From UKL13-2 sp038206765 (GTDB lineage: Bacteria; Pseudomonadota; Gammaproteobacteria; Burkholderiales; Usitatibacteraceae): DNA of 64,000 nt. The stretch's first letter is position 1, and every line of letters begins with the position of its first letter. The notes below the pieces were generated by a model, which did no database searches, was not told the DNA's origin, and saw only the letters and a list, made by a program, of their open reading frames with translations. Below, one piece after another: positions 8,194 to 17,178 of the stretch. Location: the NCBI GenBank assembly GCA_038206765.1, contig JBBRAM010000005.1, forward strand, positions 124,001-188,000, in the 5' to 3' direction. A program made the position numbers and the translations under genes.

Positions 8194-9199
8194 TGACAGC
8201 GTCGTTGCGCGACTGAACCCCGTGGACATCGCCGCTTGTCGGGCGCTCCTGCGGACCAATTCAACCACGTTTTACATATCATCAATGCTTTTACCAAAGT
8301 CGGTGCGAGATCCAGCCTCGGCGCTTTATGCGTTTTGTCGCGTAGCCGACGATGCGGTTGATTTGCAATTGCATCCCAGCCAGCAAAACAAATTGGCTGC
8401 AGTTGACGTCCTGCGTGAACGATTGGAACGGGTGTTTGCGGGGCGCCCCATGGATGCGCCACCAGACCGCGCATTTGCCGACGTAGTGGCCGCGTTCAAT
8501 ATTCCGAAAGCCTTGCCAGATGCGCTTCTCGAAGGGTTTTTGTGGGATGCAGAAGAGCGTCGTTACGCAAATTTAAGCGAACTATATGACTACGCTGCGC
8601 GGGTTGCGGGAAGTGTCGGCGCGATGATGTCTTTGCTGATGCGCACACGCGATGCCGGCGCGCTCGCACGCGCTTGCGATCTCGGTGTGGCGATGCAGCT
8701 TTCAAATATCGCACGCGATATCGGTGAAGATGCCCGGGCGGGCCGTGTTTACTTACCGTTGGAATGGCTCTCAGAGGCTAGCGTTGATGTACCGCAATGG
8801 CTTGCTGTGCCCGTCTTTACCCCTGCTTTAGGCGGTGTTGTCGAGCGTTTGCTTGCGGAAGCCGATGCCTTGTACTCGCGGGCCGAAACGGGCGTTACCG
8901 CGCTACCCAAAAATTGCCAGCCTGGCATCAACGCAGCGCGATTTCTTTACGCCGAAATAGGCCGCGAAGTTGAGCGTGCGGGCATGGATTCGGTGAGTCG
9001 GCGTGCGGTGGTGCCGATTATTGGGAAGTTAAAATTGTTGGCGAAGGTAATTGTTGCAGGCTCCGCAAATAAGGAAACCCCTACCGCCACAGCTCAGAAC
9101 GCAGCGCTCGCCAACCCGCCCATCGTCAATGAATGTCGCTTTCTGATCGATGCCTGTCTCGGAGCCGGGGAGGCGCAGAAAACGTTAAGGAAACTCTGA
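8186..9199 (+). CDS. Phytoene/squalene synthase family protein, C-terminus rewritten by a MITE
   Basis: This is a trans-isoprenyl diphosphate synthase of the head-to-head class (squalene/phytoene synthase, HpnC/HpnD/CrtB-like). It would condense two farnesyl- or geranylgeranyl-diphosphates. The 337 residues include YAFCRVADDAVD (first Asp-rich motif) and LSNIARDIGEDARAGRVYLP (second, DxxED), so the catalytic residues are present. No desaturase, cyclase or hopanoid gene is nearby, so the product cannot be named. The last residues (LRKL) and the TGA come from the inverted-repeat element that begins at 9189. Removing the element and one TTAA copy restores a frame ending in TLRRLTR. The catalytic domain is untouched. 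Confidence 0.85.
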   Translation: MVDDSVVARLNPVDIAACRALLRTNSTTFYISSMLLPKSVRDPASALYAFCRVADDAVDLQLHPSQQNKLAAVDVLRERLERVFAGRPMDAPPDRAFADVVAAFNIPKALPDALLEGFLWDAEERRYANLSELYDYAARVAGSVGAMMSLLMRTRDAGALARACDLGVAMQLSNIARDIGEDARAGRVYLPLEWLSEASVDVPQWLAVPVFTPALGGVVERLLAEADALYSRAETGVTALPKNCQPGINAARFLYAEIGREVERAGMDSVSRRAVVPIIGKLKLLAKVIVAGSANKETPTATAQNAALANPPIVNECRFLIDACLGAGEAQKTLRKL

Positions 9200-9329
9200 T
9201 TAAGTCTATTTCGTCACCATACGTTGTTGGGAGTGTAAAAATTTTTCCTCGTATAATAAATTTATACGGCGTCAACATTTTTACACTCACGCCTAGTCTG
9301 GCTTAGAACTAGACTTAATCAGAGCTTCC
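9189..9329. mobile_element. MITE-like inverted-repeat element with TTAA target duplication
   Basis: A 141-bp non-coding element begins GGAAACTCTGATTAAGTCTA and ends with the near-perfect inverse (TAGACTTAATCAGAGCTTCC; one mismatch in about 20). A second inner pair, GAGTGTAAAAAT / ATTTTTACACTC, encloses a small palindromic centre (CGTATAA..TTATACG), so the whole element can fold into one long hairpin. It is flanked by TTAA on both sides (9185-9188 and 9330-9333), which fits a 4-bp target duplication. It has no transposase frame, so mobilisation would need an IS elsewhere in the genome. The left end supplies the stop codon of the upstream gene. Confidence 0.8.
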
Positions 9330-9426
9330 TTAAGAAGGCTCACCCGTTAGCTACACCGGCTGTATTTGCTGCGGCTTCTTTCAAACAGGCCGCTAAACCG
9401 GCATGCGCAACTGTTAAAATTATCTT

Positions 9427-11490
9427 ATGCCTACTGTCCAATTCCCTAATTCCCCGTTTCTCCTCAATCAGCCATTCCCGCCCGCAGGCGACCAGCCTGC
9501 CGCTATCGATAAACTAGTCGAGGGCATTCACGACGGATTAGCGTTTCAAACTCTGCTCGGTGTGACGGGCTCCGGCAAAACTTACACCATGGCAAATGTG
9601 ATTGCGCGAATTGGCCGCCCCGCGCTGGTAATGGCGCCGAATAAAACGCTGGCCGCGCAGTTGTATTCGGAGATGAAAGAATTTTTCCCCGAAAACGCGG
9701 TGGAATATTTTGTCTCGTACTACGATTACTACCAGCCGGAAGCCTATGTTCCGTCGCGCGATTTGTTTATTGAAAAGGATTCATCCATCAATGAACATAT
9801 CGAACAGATGCGGCTCTCAGCCACTAAATCACTGCTGGAACGTAAAGATTCGATCATTGTTGCTACTGTTTCCTGCATCTACGGTGTGGGTGATCCGACC
9901 GATTATTACGCCATGCGAATGATGGTGCGACCGGGCGACAAAGTGGTTCAGCAAGAGCTGATCCGTCAATTAATTGCCATGCAATATTCGCGCTCTGAAC
10001 TCGATTTCCGGCGCGGTACGTTTCGCGTGCGCGGCGATAATTTGGATGTTTTTCCAGCCGAGAATGCCGATGTCGCACTGCGTATTTCGATGTTTGATGA
10101 AGAAGTCGAATCGCTGACGTTGTTCGATCCGCTCACCGGACATACCTTGCAAAAAGTCCCGCGCTTCACCGTTTACGCGAAGAGCCAGTATGTGAGCACG
10201 CGTTCGACCACGCTAGATGCGATTGAAACAATCAAAGTTGAACTGCGTGAGCGGATTGATTACTTCACCAAAGAAAATAAATTGATTGAGGCGCAGCGCA
10301 TTCAGCAGCGCACGACGTTTGATTTAGAAATGCTGAACGAAATTGGCTTTTGCAAGGGTATCGAAAACTATTCGCGTCATCTAAGTGGCCGCCCAGCCGG
10401 TGCGCCGCCGCCGACGCTGATTGATTATTTGCCCAAAGATGCGCTGATGATTATTGATGAAAGCCACGTCACGATTCCGCAAGTCGGCGGAATGTTTAAG
10501 GGCGATCGTGCACGTAAGGAGAATTTGGTGGGCTACGGGTTTCGGCTACCGTCGGCAATGGATAATCGCCCGCTGCGTTTTGATGAATTTGAAACGTTGA
10601 TGCGTCAAAGCGTGTTTGTTTCCGCCACACCTGCAACCTACGAAGCAGAGCACGCCGCGCAAATTGTGGAGCAATTGGTGCGCCCCACGGGATTGGTTGA
10701 TCCGCAGATTTTTGTTCGGCCCGCGTCTAGCCAAGTCGATGATGTGCTCTCGGAAATTAACAAACGCATCGCCGTCGGTGAGCGGGTGTTGGTGACGACG
10801 CTAACCAAGCGCATGAGCGAGGATTTAACTGATTATTTATCCGAGCATGGCATCAAGGTGCGTTATTTGCATTCGGATATTGATACCGTTGAGCGGGTGG
10901 AAATTATTCGTGATTTGCGCATGGGACTGTTTGATGTGCTGGTCGGGATCAATTTGTTGCGGGAGGGACTGGATATTCCCGAGGTGTCGCTCGTCGCGAT
11001 TTTGGATGCCGACAAGGAAGGTTTTTTACGGGGTGCTCGTTCGCTGATCCAAACCATTGGCCGTGCCGCGCGGAACCTTAATGGCACGGCAATTTTATAC
11101 GGTGACAAAGAAACCGATTCGATGAAGTTTGCCATCTCCGAAACTAATCGTCGCCGCGCGCTGCAAATGGCGTTCAATGAAAAGCACGGCATCACGCCAA
11201 AATCGGTCTCGAAAAAAATTAAAGACATTATCGATGGTGCGTACGATATTGATGAGAAACGTGCCACACAAACCACGGATAAAAAAGCCGCGCAGGACCG
11301 CAAAAAATACGAAGTGATGAATGAAAAACAGATGGAAGCCGCGGTTAAAAAAGTGGAGAAGGAAATGATGGATGCCGCGCGTAACCTCGAGTTTGAGAAG
11401 GCGGGCAAGCTGCGTGATGAGCTGCGCGCGTTGCGGGCGAAGATGCTCGTGATGGGCGGGCCTGAAGGCGTTTCGAGTGAGGTTGCTTAA
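9427..11490 (+). CDS. uvrB: Excinuclease ABC subunit B
   Basis: UvrB is the central helicase-like damage-verification subunit of nucleotide excision repair. It is loaded by UvrA and then recruits UvrC. The 687 residues compare with 673 in E. coli. Walker A is GVTGSGKT (Lys51). The beta-hairpin that clamps damaged DNA is YYDYYQPEAYVPS. The DEAD-type box is MIIDESH, with helicase motifs SVFVSATPATYE, NLLREGLDIPEVSL and QTIGRAARN. The UvrC-interacting UVR domain, LEFEKAGKLRDELRALR, is at the C-terminus. I see no clear SOS box upstream; the only nearby promoter-like string lies inside the inverted-repeat element before it. Confidence 0.98.
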   Translation: MPTVQFPNSPFLLNQPFPPAGDQPAAIDKLVEGIHDGLAFQTLLGVTGSGKTYTMANVIARIGRPALVMAPNKTLAAQLYSEMKEFFPENAVEYFVSYYDYYQPEAYVPSRDLFIEKDSSINEHIEQMRLSATKSLLERKDSIIVATVSCIYGVGDPTDYYAMRMMVRPGDKVVQQELIRQLIAMQYSRSELDFRRGTFRVRGDNLDVFPAENADVALRISMFDEEVESLTLFDPLTGHTLQKVPRFTVYAKSQYVSTRSTTLDAIETIKVELRERIDYFTKENKLIEAQRIQQRTTFDLEMLNEIGFCKGIENYSRHLSGRPAGAPPPTLIDYLPKDALMIIDESHVTIPQVGGMFKGDRARKENLVGYGFRLPSAMDNRPLRFDEFETLMRQSVFVSATPATYEAEHAAQIVEQLVRPTGLVDPQIFVRPASSQVDDVLSEINKRIAVGERVLVTTLTKRMSEDLTDYLSEHGIKVRYLHSDIDTVERVEIIRDLRMGLFDVLVGINLLREGLDIPEVSLVAILDADKEGFLRGARSLIQTIGRAARNLNGTAILYGDKETDSMKFAISETNRRRALQMAFNEKHGITPKSVSKKIKDIIDGAYDIDEKRATQTTDKKAAQDRKKYEVMNEKQMEAAVKKVEKEMMDAARNLEFEKAGKLRDELRALRAKMLVMGGPEGVSSEVA

Positions 11491-11645
11491 ACAACCAGCG
11501 ACAACCAGCGCATTCCAAGCAATGTGGTTCAAACAAAACAATATAAATCGAGCAATGAAAACGGTTGAAGCACGCGGACTCCAAACTTTGAAATTGCCAC
11601 TGTAGAAGTGAAAAAAGCGAACAAATGAAAGAATTGAACTGAAAA

Positions 11646-12167
11646 ATGACGGCGGAAATGAAAAACGTGAGTGTGCTTTTTGTCTGTACCGGCAATATTT
11701 GTCGATCGCCGACGGCTGAGGGCCTGTTCCGACAAATGGTTGAAAACAGCTCACTTGCGGGGCAGGTGGACATTGATTCAGCAGGTACGCACGGCTACCA
11801 TGTCGGCTCGCCGCCAGACGCCCGTTCAATTGAGCATGCTGCAAAGCGTGGGATTGACATCACCGGTTTGCGCGGTCGGCAAGTCGGCGCAAGTGATTTT
11901 GAACGCTTTGATTACATCTTGGTTGCCGATCAGCTCAACATGAAATTTCTGCACGGCATCTGTCCAACGCGCTTGCAGCACAAGCTCGAATATCTACTCG
12001 ATTACGGTAGCGACGAAGACAGGTTTGAAGTTCCAGATCCGTATACAGGCGACCCGGATGATTTTGAAACGGCGCTTGATTTGATCAAAGACGGGTGTGA
12101 TGGCTTGCTTGAATATCTGGTTGATCAACGGCGCAGTGGGCTATCCTCACTTCCCAAGAAAAAATAG
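11646..12167 (+). CDS. Low-molecular-weight protein-tyrosine phosphatase
   Basis: This is a cysteine-dependent phosphatase that removes phosphate from tyrosine, often on autokinases that control polysaccharide export. The P-loop is CTGNICRSPTAEG (Cys14, Arg20). The general-acid loop is VPDPYTGDPDDF, close to the C-terminal third. At 173 residues it is slightly longer than the usual 155-160, mainly at both ends. A start four codons later (MKNVSV) is equally possible. No cognate kinase (Wzc-like) is adjacent. The gap to uvrB (about 155 bases) contains only a short direct repeat (ACAACCAGCG twice). Confidence 0.93.
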   Translation: MTAEMKNVSVLFVCTGNICRSPTAEGLFRQMVENSSLAGQVDIDSAGTHGYHVGSPPDARSIEHAAKRGIDITGLRGRQVGASDFERFDYILVADQLNMKFLHGICPTRLQHKLEYLLDYGSDEDRFEVPDPYTGDPDDFETALDLIKDGCDGLLEYLVDQRRSGLSSLPKKK

Positions 12168-12185
12168 AACAGGGATTCGGATTTT

Positions 12186-12848
12186 ATGGACAGTCTTCTT
12201 TCCGCCGCGGCGTACGTTAAAATTTTTGTTGCGATGATTGTTATTGTCAATCCACTTGGCATCATGCCGGTGTTCGTGGCAATGACGGCTAACACCGCCG
12301 AGGCCGAGCGTAAAAAAATCGCGGGCATTGCCAGCGTAAGTGTGGCCATCGTGCTGTTGATTTCGGCGGTCTTGGGTGAACGCGTATTGGAAATGTTTGG
12401 CATCAGCATTGCCAGCTTTAAAGTCGGTGGCGCGATTTTGGTGATGACTGCAGCACTCTCGATGATGCAGGCCATGCCAACGCGCGACAAGCAAACACCG
12501 GAAGAAGCCGAAGAGGCGCACGACAAAGCGAGCATTGCCGTCGTCCCGCTCGCCATCCCGCTCCTCGCGGGGCCGGGTGCAATGTCCACCATCATCATTT
12601 ATGCCAGCGAGAAAAAATCGTTTTTACACCTTGGTACGGTCTGCTTAGTCGTCATTGGCATTGCGTTGGTAACGTGGCTGGCATTACGCATCGCAAGCAA
12701 AGTCGGCAGCCGCATGAGCAAAACCACCGTGAATGTGGCGACGCGGATTATGGGACTGTTGCTGGCGGCACTCGCAGTAGAGATTTTCGCTGGTGGCATT
12801 GTCGAGCTGATCCCGGCACTGGGGAAGCCGGATGTTTTTCGGTATTGA
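12186..12848 (+). CDS. MarC-family integral membrane protein
   Basis: This is a six-helix inner-membrane protein of the MarC/YchE/YhgN family (UPF0056). Its physiological role is unclear; the early link to multiple antibiotic resistance has not held up. The 220 residues have helices at roughly 8-28, 43-62, 70-90, 117-140, 150-172 and 185-207. The conserved family strings IVIVNPLGIMPVF near the N-terminus and VPLAIPLLAGPGAMSTII in the middle are both present. A charged cytoplasmic loop (MPTRDKQTPEEAEEAHDK) separates the two halves. It starts 19 bases after the phosphatase gene and probably shares its transcript. Confidence 0.92.
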   Translation: MDSLLSAAAYVKIFVAMIVIVNPLGIMPVFVAMTANTAEAERKKIAGIASVSVAIVLLISAVLGERVLEMFGISIASFKVGGAILVMTAALSMMQAMPTRDKQTPEEAEEAHDKASIAVVPLAIPLLAGPGAMSTIIIYASEKKSFLHLGTVCLVVIGIALVTWLALRIASKVGSRMSKTTVNVATRIMGLLLAALAVEIFAGGIVELIPALGKPDVFRY

Positions 12849-13020
12849 TTCCGAAAATGGAATGTAGGCGCACATGAAGGGTCGCATCACTGCCCTTGAT
12901 TGCCCTTGATGGCTGTTGTGGCTACGCTGTCGTTTTAGTTTTTATTGTGCATTTTTGGGGCAGTCATGCGGCGAAAGCAGTCGGAACGTCAAGTTTTTGA
13001 TCTGCTTTAAAATTTGCGCT

Positions 13021-13644
13021 CTACCAACCACCCGTGCGCAGCCATGCGTCTATTTGCTCAAGCCGATCACTGCCCCAGAACGGTTCGCCATCGATAACGA
13101 AGTAGGGCGAACCGAATACGCCGATGGCCAGCGAGGCCTCAACCCCCTGTTTTAAACTGTCCTTGACGGCTTGATTGGCCAATGCCGCGCTCAGTTCGTC
13201 GCGGTCAATACCAATAGTGGTGGCAACATCAACCACCACTTCTGGCGCGGTGATGTCGCGGGTATCGACAAAATAAGTTTTAAAGAGAGCCATTGCGAGC
13301 GCTTTGGCTTGCTCGGGGTTGGTGTCGTGGAGCCAATAAAAAGCGCGCGCAGCGTTTTGGGTGGCGATGGGGAAGGGGGTTGGCATGTTGAACGGCACGT
13401 TCAAAAATTTTGCCGTGCGCCTGAAATCGCGGATTGAATATTCGCCTTTCAACGGTTGGCCAATGAGCGGTGCGTTGCCGCTGGCTTTGAAGGCGGGGCC
13501 AAGAAGAATCGGGCGCCATCTGACCTCGCGCCCGTGTGCGGCAGCGAGGGTGTCGATTTTAGTGGCGGCTAGATAGCCGTAGGGGGATGAGAAATCAAAG
13601 TAGAAGTCGATAGGTGGCTTGGTAGTCTGATTTATAGTTGGCAT
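13021..13644 (-). CDS. 2-hydroxychromene-2-carboxylate isomerase-like, DsbA-fold protein
   Basis: This is a kappa-class glutathione-transferase-like protein of the DsbA superfamily. Characterised members are the glutathione-dependent isomerases of naphthalene catabolism, while many genomes carry relatives of unknown substrate. The 207 residues show the N-terminal IDFYFDFSSPYGYLA, whose serine stands where DsbA has its CXXC. A helical insertion follows, then the cis-Pro-type segment IGVFGSPYFVIDGEPFWGSDRLE close to the C-terminus. No aromatic-degradation genes are nearby, so a general detoxification role is as likely as a catabolic one. The gene stands alone on the minus strand. Confidence 0.88.
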   Translation of the reverse strand: MPTINQTTKPPIDFYFDFSSPYGYLAATKIDTLAAAHGREVRWRPILLGPAFKASGNAPLIGQPLKGEYSIRDFRRTAKFLNVPFNMPTPFPIATQNAARAFYWLHDTNPEQAKALAMALFKTYFVDTRDITAPEVVVDVATTIGIDRDELSAALANQAVKDSLKQGVEASLAIGVFGSPYFVIDGEPFWGSDRLEQIDAWLRTGGW

Positions 13645-14130
13645 GAGGTTTCCTTTTTTTACATTTTAGGCGAATTGAGGCTGGGTTACTTTTTTATTAG
13701 CTGCACCTATTTGCCAAGGCAACTAGGCGTTCACCGCCGCAAATCTCCCTCTCGTCACACTTATCCATCGACGGAGACCAAAGCGCCTTCCGCCTTCCGC
13801 CTTCAAACGCAGCCTCGCCACTTTTATAGAGGCGAAGCGAAGCCGAAAACTGCGCAGGCCACTTACCCCTTTTTAAAGGAAGACTGAAAGGGAGGCTGAA
13901 AGGTAGCTTGAGAGGGACCTACGGTTACCGCACTTCGTCGTCGCCAATTTATTTATTGCGTTTTTAGCTGCGGCAACTTGTCGTAAACCGCCGTACTGCA
14001 CCGTTGCTTGCTATTCCCGTTTAAGTCCGTTTTCTCAAAGGGCGGTGTCAGAACGCACGCCGCTGTCAAAAACGAAATCTGCGAATATTGAAGCAAGGAA
14101 AACAGTAACCTGAATCATTCCGGCTAACAA
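13645..14130. other. Long intergenic stretch without a recognisable gene
   Basis: About 490 bases lie between the isomerase and the rne terminator. I see a triple direct repeat of the heptamer CGCCTTC (13784-13804) and a purine-rich stretch with loosely repeated GAAAGG/CTGAAAG units near 13880-13910. No open frame has a believable ribosome-binding site or a product I recognise, and I find no tRNA-like fold. The region probably holds the isomerase promoter. Confidence 0.4.
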
Positions 14131-14132
14131 AA

Positions 14133-14171
14133 AAAGCCGCCGGTGAATTTCACCGGCGGCTTTTTGTTTTG
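14133..14171. terminator. Strong intrinsic terminator at the 3' end of rne
   Basis: A perfect GC-rich hairpin (GCCGCCGGTGAA / TTCACCGGCGGC) is flanked by an A-run on one side and a T-run on the other. It can therefore terminate in both directions. It sits about 14 bases past the rne stop codon on the minus strand. Confidence 0.93.
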
Positions 14172-14184
14172 ATGCGCTTGCAAT

Positions 14185-17178
14185 CTAAGCAGCTGGATTG
14201 TGATCCGCGTTGCTTGTTGGCGCTGCGTTACTGGCGGTTTCAACAAACACCAACGGTTCATTTGTCGTCTCGCGCGCGCGACGCGGGCGCGGCGTGCGGG
14301 GACGAACAGGCTCGGGTTCGGCCACCAACACTTGCGCCACTTTGTCTGAGGCCGTTTCGATGAAGACTAACGGCTCTTGGATTTGCGAGCGGTCAGCTTC
14401 ACGGCGGGGACGCGGCGCACTGCGTGCGGGTACTGTGTCGCCGATTTGGTCAACTGCTGCCGCGACTGGCGCTGCAACGGAGCCAAACACGAGTGCTGGC
14501 GGGGCTTCCGGGGCAGTTGGTGCCGCTTGCGGTGCTGCCGATACTGGCGCTTGAACAACTTGAGCCGGTGTCGTGGCAACATAAGTGGGCACGGCAGCCT
14601 CGGTGGTGTCCGGCTTCGGTGATGGTGCTGCTACCGATGCAGCGGCGGGTGTAGTAGAACCATTTACCGCTATTGGCCTGTCATGATCTGCACTTGCGGC
14701 GACAGATGCTACGGCTACCGATGCGGCTGCCGTAACGGCTAAGGCGCTGTCTGCGTTCGCTTGATCAACCGCCGGTGAGGGCGAATGCGATGGCGAGTGC
14801 GGCTGCGAGGGATGCGATGTTAGTGATGTAGCAGCGCTCTCTGTTACCAACGCACTTCCCGCGTTTTCACCGCTTTCAGCATTGGCGATAGGCAGATTGT
14901 TGTTGCGTTCTGGACGATCGCCGCGTTCAGCACGATCGCGGCCACCACGGCCACGACGGCGCCGTCCACGGCCCTCACCCGATCCATCATCAGCGCTATC
15001 AACGGGTTTGGCCTCTAGCGCTGCCTTGGCGGGCTGGGGCTGACGTGGCTTTTGTGCGTCCCTTGGCTCTCGTGATTCACGCGGCTCACGCGAGTCGGGG
15101 CCTTTTGCAGCATGGTCGGTTTGCTTGTCAGCGGCTTTATCAACTGGCCGATCAACGGCCTTATCACCGGTCGCTTCGTTACGTTGCTCGTTGCGCGGTG
15201 GGCGTTCGCCGCGTGGACCACGGTTGCCGCTCTGGCCATTGGAACCACTCGGGCGATTGCGATCTTGACCGCGTTTGCCGTCTTTTCCACCGTCGCGCGC
15301 ATTGCGTTGACCGCGATCGTTGCTGCTTCGGCTACGGTCACCGTCTTTGCTATCACGATTCGTTTTTTGCGGCGCGATAGGCTGGGGAGCCGCTACTGGC
15401 GCGGGTTCCGAAGACAAAAAGCTGGTAAAGCGCTTCCAGAGCGACGGCGCGGCGGGTTTGGCAGCAGCAACGGCGGCGGCGGTGGCAACAGCAGCGGCGG
15501 CAGCGGCTACTACATTTTTTTCCGCACGCGATGTTGGCTCTGGCGTATTCGGCGCTGGCTGATCGGGCGTAATGCCCTTAACGGCAGGCACGGGACGTGA
15601 TGGCTTGGCTTCGGGTGCCGACAGCGCGGCTTTGGACGCGGCAACGGCATCTTCGACCGGCTTGGTGACCAATTCATAGCTTGGCACAACGATATCGAGC
15701 TTCTCCGAATCATGGCGCAGGCGCTCGATTTGGTAGTTTGGCGTTTCCAAATGCACATTCGGAATCAATAACACATTGACCTTGAAGCGCATTTCAATCG
15801 CATGAATATCTTGGCGCTTTTCGTTCAGCAGGAACGTGGCGACATCCACCGGCACCTGCGCATGGATGGCCGCTGTATTTTCTTTCATCGCCTCTTCTTG
15901 GATGATGCGCAAGATGTGTAGGGCGGATGAAGATGTGCCACGAATATGGCCGATACCGTGGCAACGCGGGCAAGGGATGTAGCTGGATTCGGAAAGTGCA
16001 GGTTGCAGGCGTTGGCGTGAAAGTTCCAGCAAACCGAAGCGGGAAATTTTGCCGGTTTGAACACGGGCGCGGTCGTAATGCAGCGCGTCGCGGAGGCGAT
16101 TTTCGACCTCGCGCTGATTCTTAGTGGATTCCATATCAATAAAGTCGATAACAACCAAACCACCCAAATCGCGCAAGCGCAGCTGACGGGCGATCTCGTC
16201 GGCCGCTTCGCAATTCGTCCGGAACGCGGTGTCTTCGATATCGTGGCCTTTGGTGGCGCGGGCCGAGTTCACGTCGATCGAGACAAGTGCTTCGGTATGA
16301 TCAATCACGATTGCGCCGCCGGATGGCAGCGACACATCACGACGGTAAGCCGTCTCAATTTGATGTTCAATCTGGAAGCGCGAGAACAGCGGCACATCAT
16401 CCGTATAGAGCTTGACCTTGCCAACGTTGGCAGGCATCACCGTAGACATGAACGATTGCGCTTGTTCAAAAATTTCCGGCGTATCGATTAAAATTTCACC
16501 GATTTCAGGGTGGAACAAATCGCGGATCGCGCGAACTACCAAGCTTGATTCGAGATAAATCAATTCCGGCGCTTTGATTTCTTTGCCAGCACCCTCAATA
16601 GCTTCCCACAATTGCTTCAAGTAGTTTAAATCCCACTGCAATTCTTCGGCGTTGCGGCCAATACCAGCAGTACGGGCGATGACGCTCATGCCCTCGGGCA
16701 AATCAAGCGAATCCATGGTCTCGCGCAATTCAGCGCGGTCTTCACCCTCAACACGACGCGAAACGCCGCCACCGCGCGGGTTATTTGGCATGAGCACCAA
16801 ATAACGGCCAGCGAGCGAGATGTAAGTTGTAAGCGCAGCGCCCTTGTTGCCACGCTCGTCCTTTTCGACTTGAACTAACAGTTCGGTGCCGACTTTTAAG
16901 GTCTGGGCGATCTTGGCACGCGTGCCTTCACCGTCCTCACCTTGAATATATTGGCGGATCAGCTCTTTAAACGGCAGGAAACCGTGGCGCTCAGCACCGT
17001 AATCGACAAAAACTGCTTCGAGCGAGGGCTCAACTCGGGTAACACGCGCTTTGTAGATATTGCTTTTACGTTGTTCTTGGCCAGCATGTTCGATATCGAG
17101 GTCGATCAGTTTTTGACCGTCAACGATGGCGACGCGAAGCTCCTCAGCTTGGGTCGCATTAAATAACATTCTTTTCAT
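14185..17178 (-). CDS. rne: Ribonuclease E
   Basis: This is the endoribonuclease that starts mRNA decay and processes rRNA and tRNA; its C-terminal half scaffolds the degradosome. The product is 997 residues. An S1 domain (residues about 35-125, IYKARVTRVEPSLEAVFVDYG) comes first, then the DNase I-like catalytic core with LRDLGGLVVIDFIDME. The zinc-link CPRC lies near residues 402-405, as in E. coli (404/407). The second half is disordered: Arg-rich (GRGRRRRGRGGRDR), then Ala/Pro-rich, ending in two copies of an EPLVF-ETAS motif. The start is the ATG giving MKRMLFNATQ with GGGAGAG upstream; a longer frame (26 codons more) lacks family similarity. It is divergent from rluC, as in E. coli. Confidence 0.97.
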   Translation of the reverse strand: MKRMLFNATQAEELRVAIVDGQKLIDLDIEHAGQEQRKSNIYKARVTRVEPSLEAVFVDYGAERHGFLPFKELIRQYIQGEDGEGTRAKIAQTLKVGTELLVQVEKDERGNKGAALTTYISLAGRYLVLMPNNPRGGGVSRRVEGEDRAELRETMDSLDLPEGMSVIARTAGIGRNAEELQWDLNYLKQLWEAIEGAGKEIKAPELIYLESSLVVRAIRDLFHPEIGEILIDTPEIFEQAQSFMSTVMPANVGKVKLYTDDVPLFSRFQIEHQIETAYRRDVSLPSGGAIVIDHTEALVSIDVNSARATKGHDIEDTAFRTNCEAADEIARQLRLRDLGGLVVIDFIDMESTKNQREVENRLRDALHYDRARVQTGKISRFGLLELSRQRLQPALSESSYIPCPRCHGIGHIRGTSSSALHILRIIQEEAMKENTAAIHAQVPVDVATFLLNEKRQDIHAIEMRFKVNVLLIPNVHLETPNYQIERLRHDSEKLDIVVPSYELVTKPVEDAVAASKAALSAPEAKPSRPVPAVKGITPDQPAPNTPEPTSRAEKNVVAAAAAAVATAAAVAAAKPAAPSLWKRFTSFLSSEPAPVAAPQPIAPQKTNRDSKDGDRSRSSNDRGQRNARDGGKDGKRGQDRNRPSGSNGQSGNRGPRGERPPRNEQRNEATGDKAVDRPVDKAADKQTDHAAKGPDSREPRESREPRDAQKPRQPQPAKAALEAKPVDSADDGSGEGRGRRRRGRGGRDRAERGDRPERNNNLPIANAESGENAGSALVTESAATSLTSHPSQPHSPSHSPSPAVDQANADSALAVTAAASVAVASVAASADHDRPIAVNGSTTPAAASVAAPSPKPDTTEAAVPTYVATTPAQVVQAPVSAAPQAAPTAPEAPPALVFGSVAAPVAAAVDQIGDTVPARSAPRPRREADRSQIQEPLVFIETASDKVAQVLVAEPEPVRPRTPRPRRARETTNEPLVFVETASNAAPTSNADHNPAA

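Noticed and set aside
10863..11844. Long minus-strand frames (181 and 249 codons) opposite uvrB and the phosphatase gene
   Set aside because: They are antisense shadows of well-supported genes, with Ser/Phe/His-rich composition typical of such shadows.
14377..15600. Several plus-strand frames opposite the rne tail
   Set aside because: The Arg/Ala/Pro-rich low-complexity coding strand of rne keeps all frames open; the products are Val/Ala/Arg-rich and have no family features.
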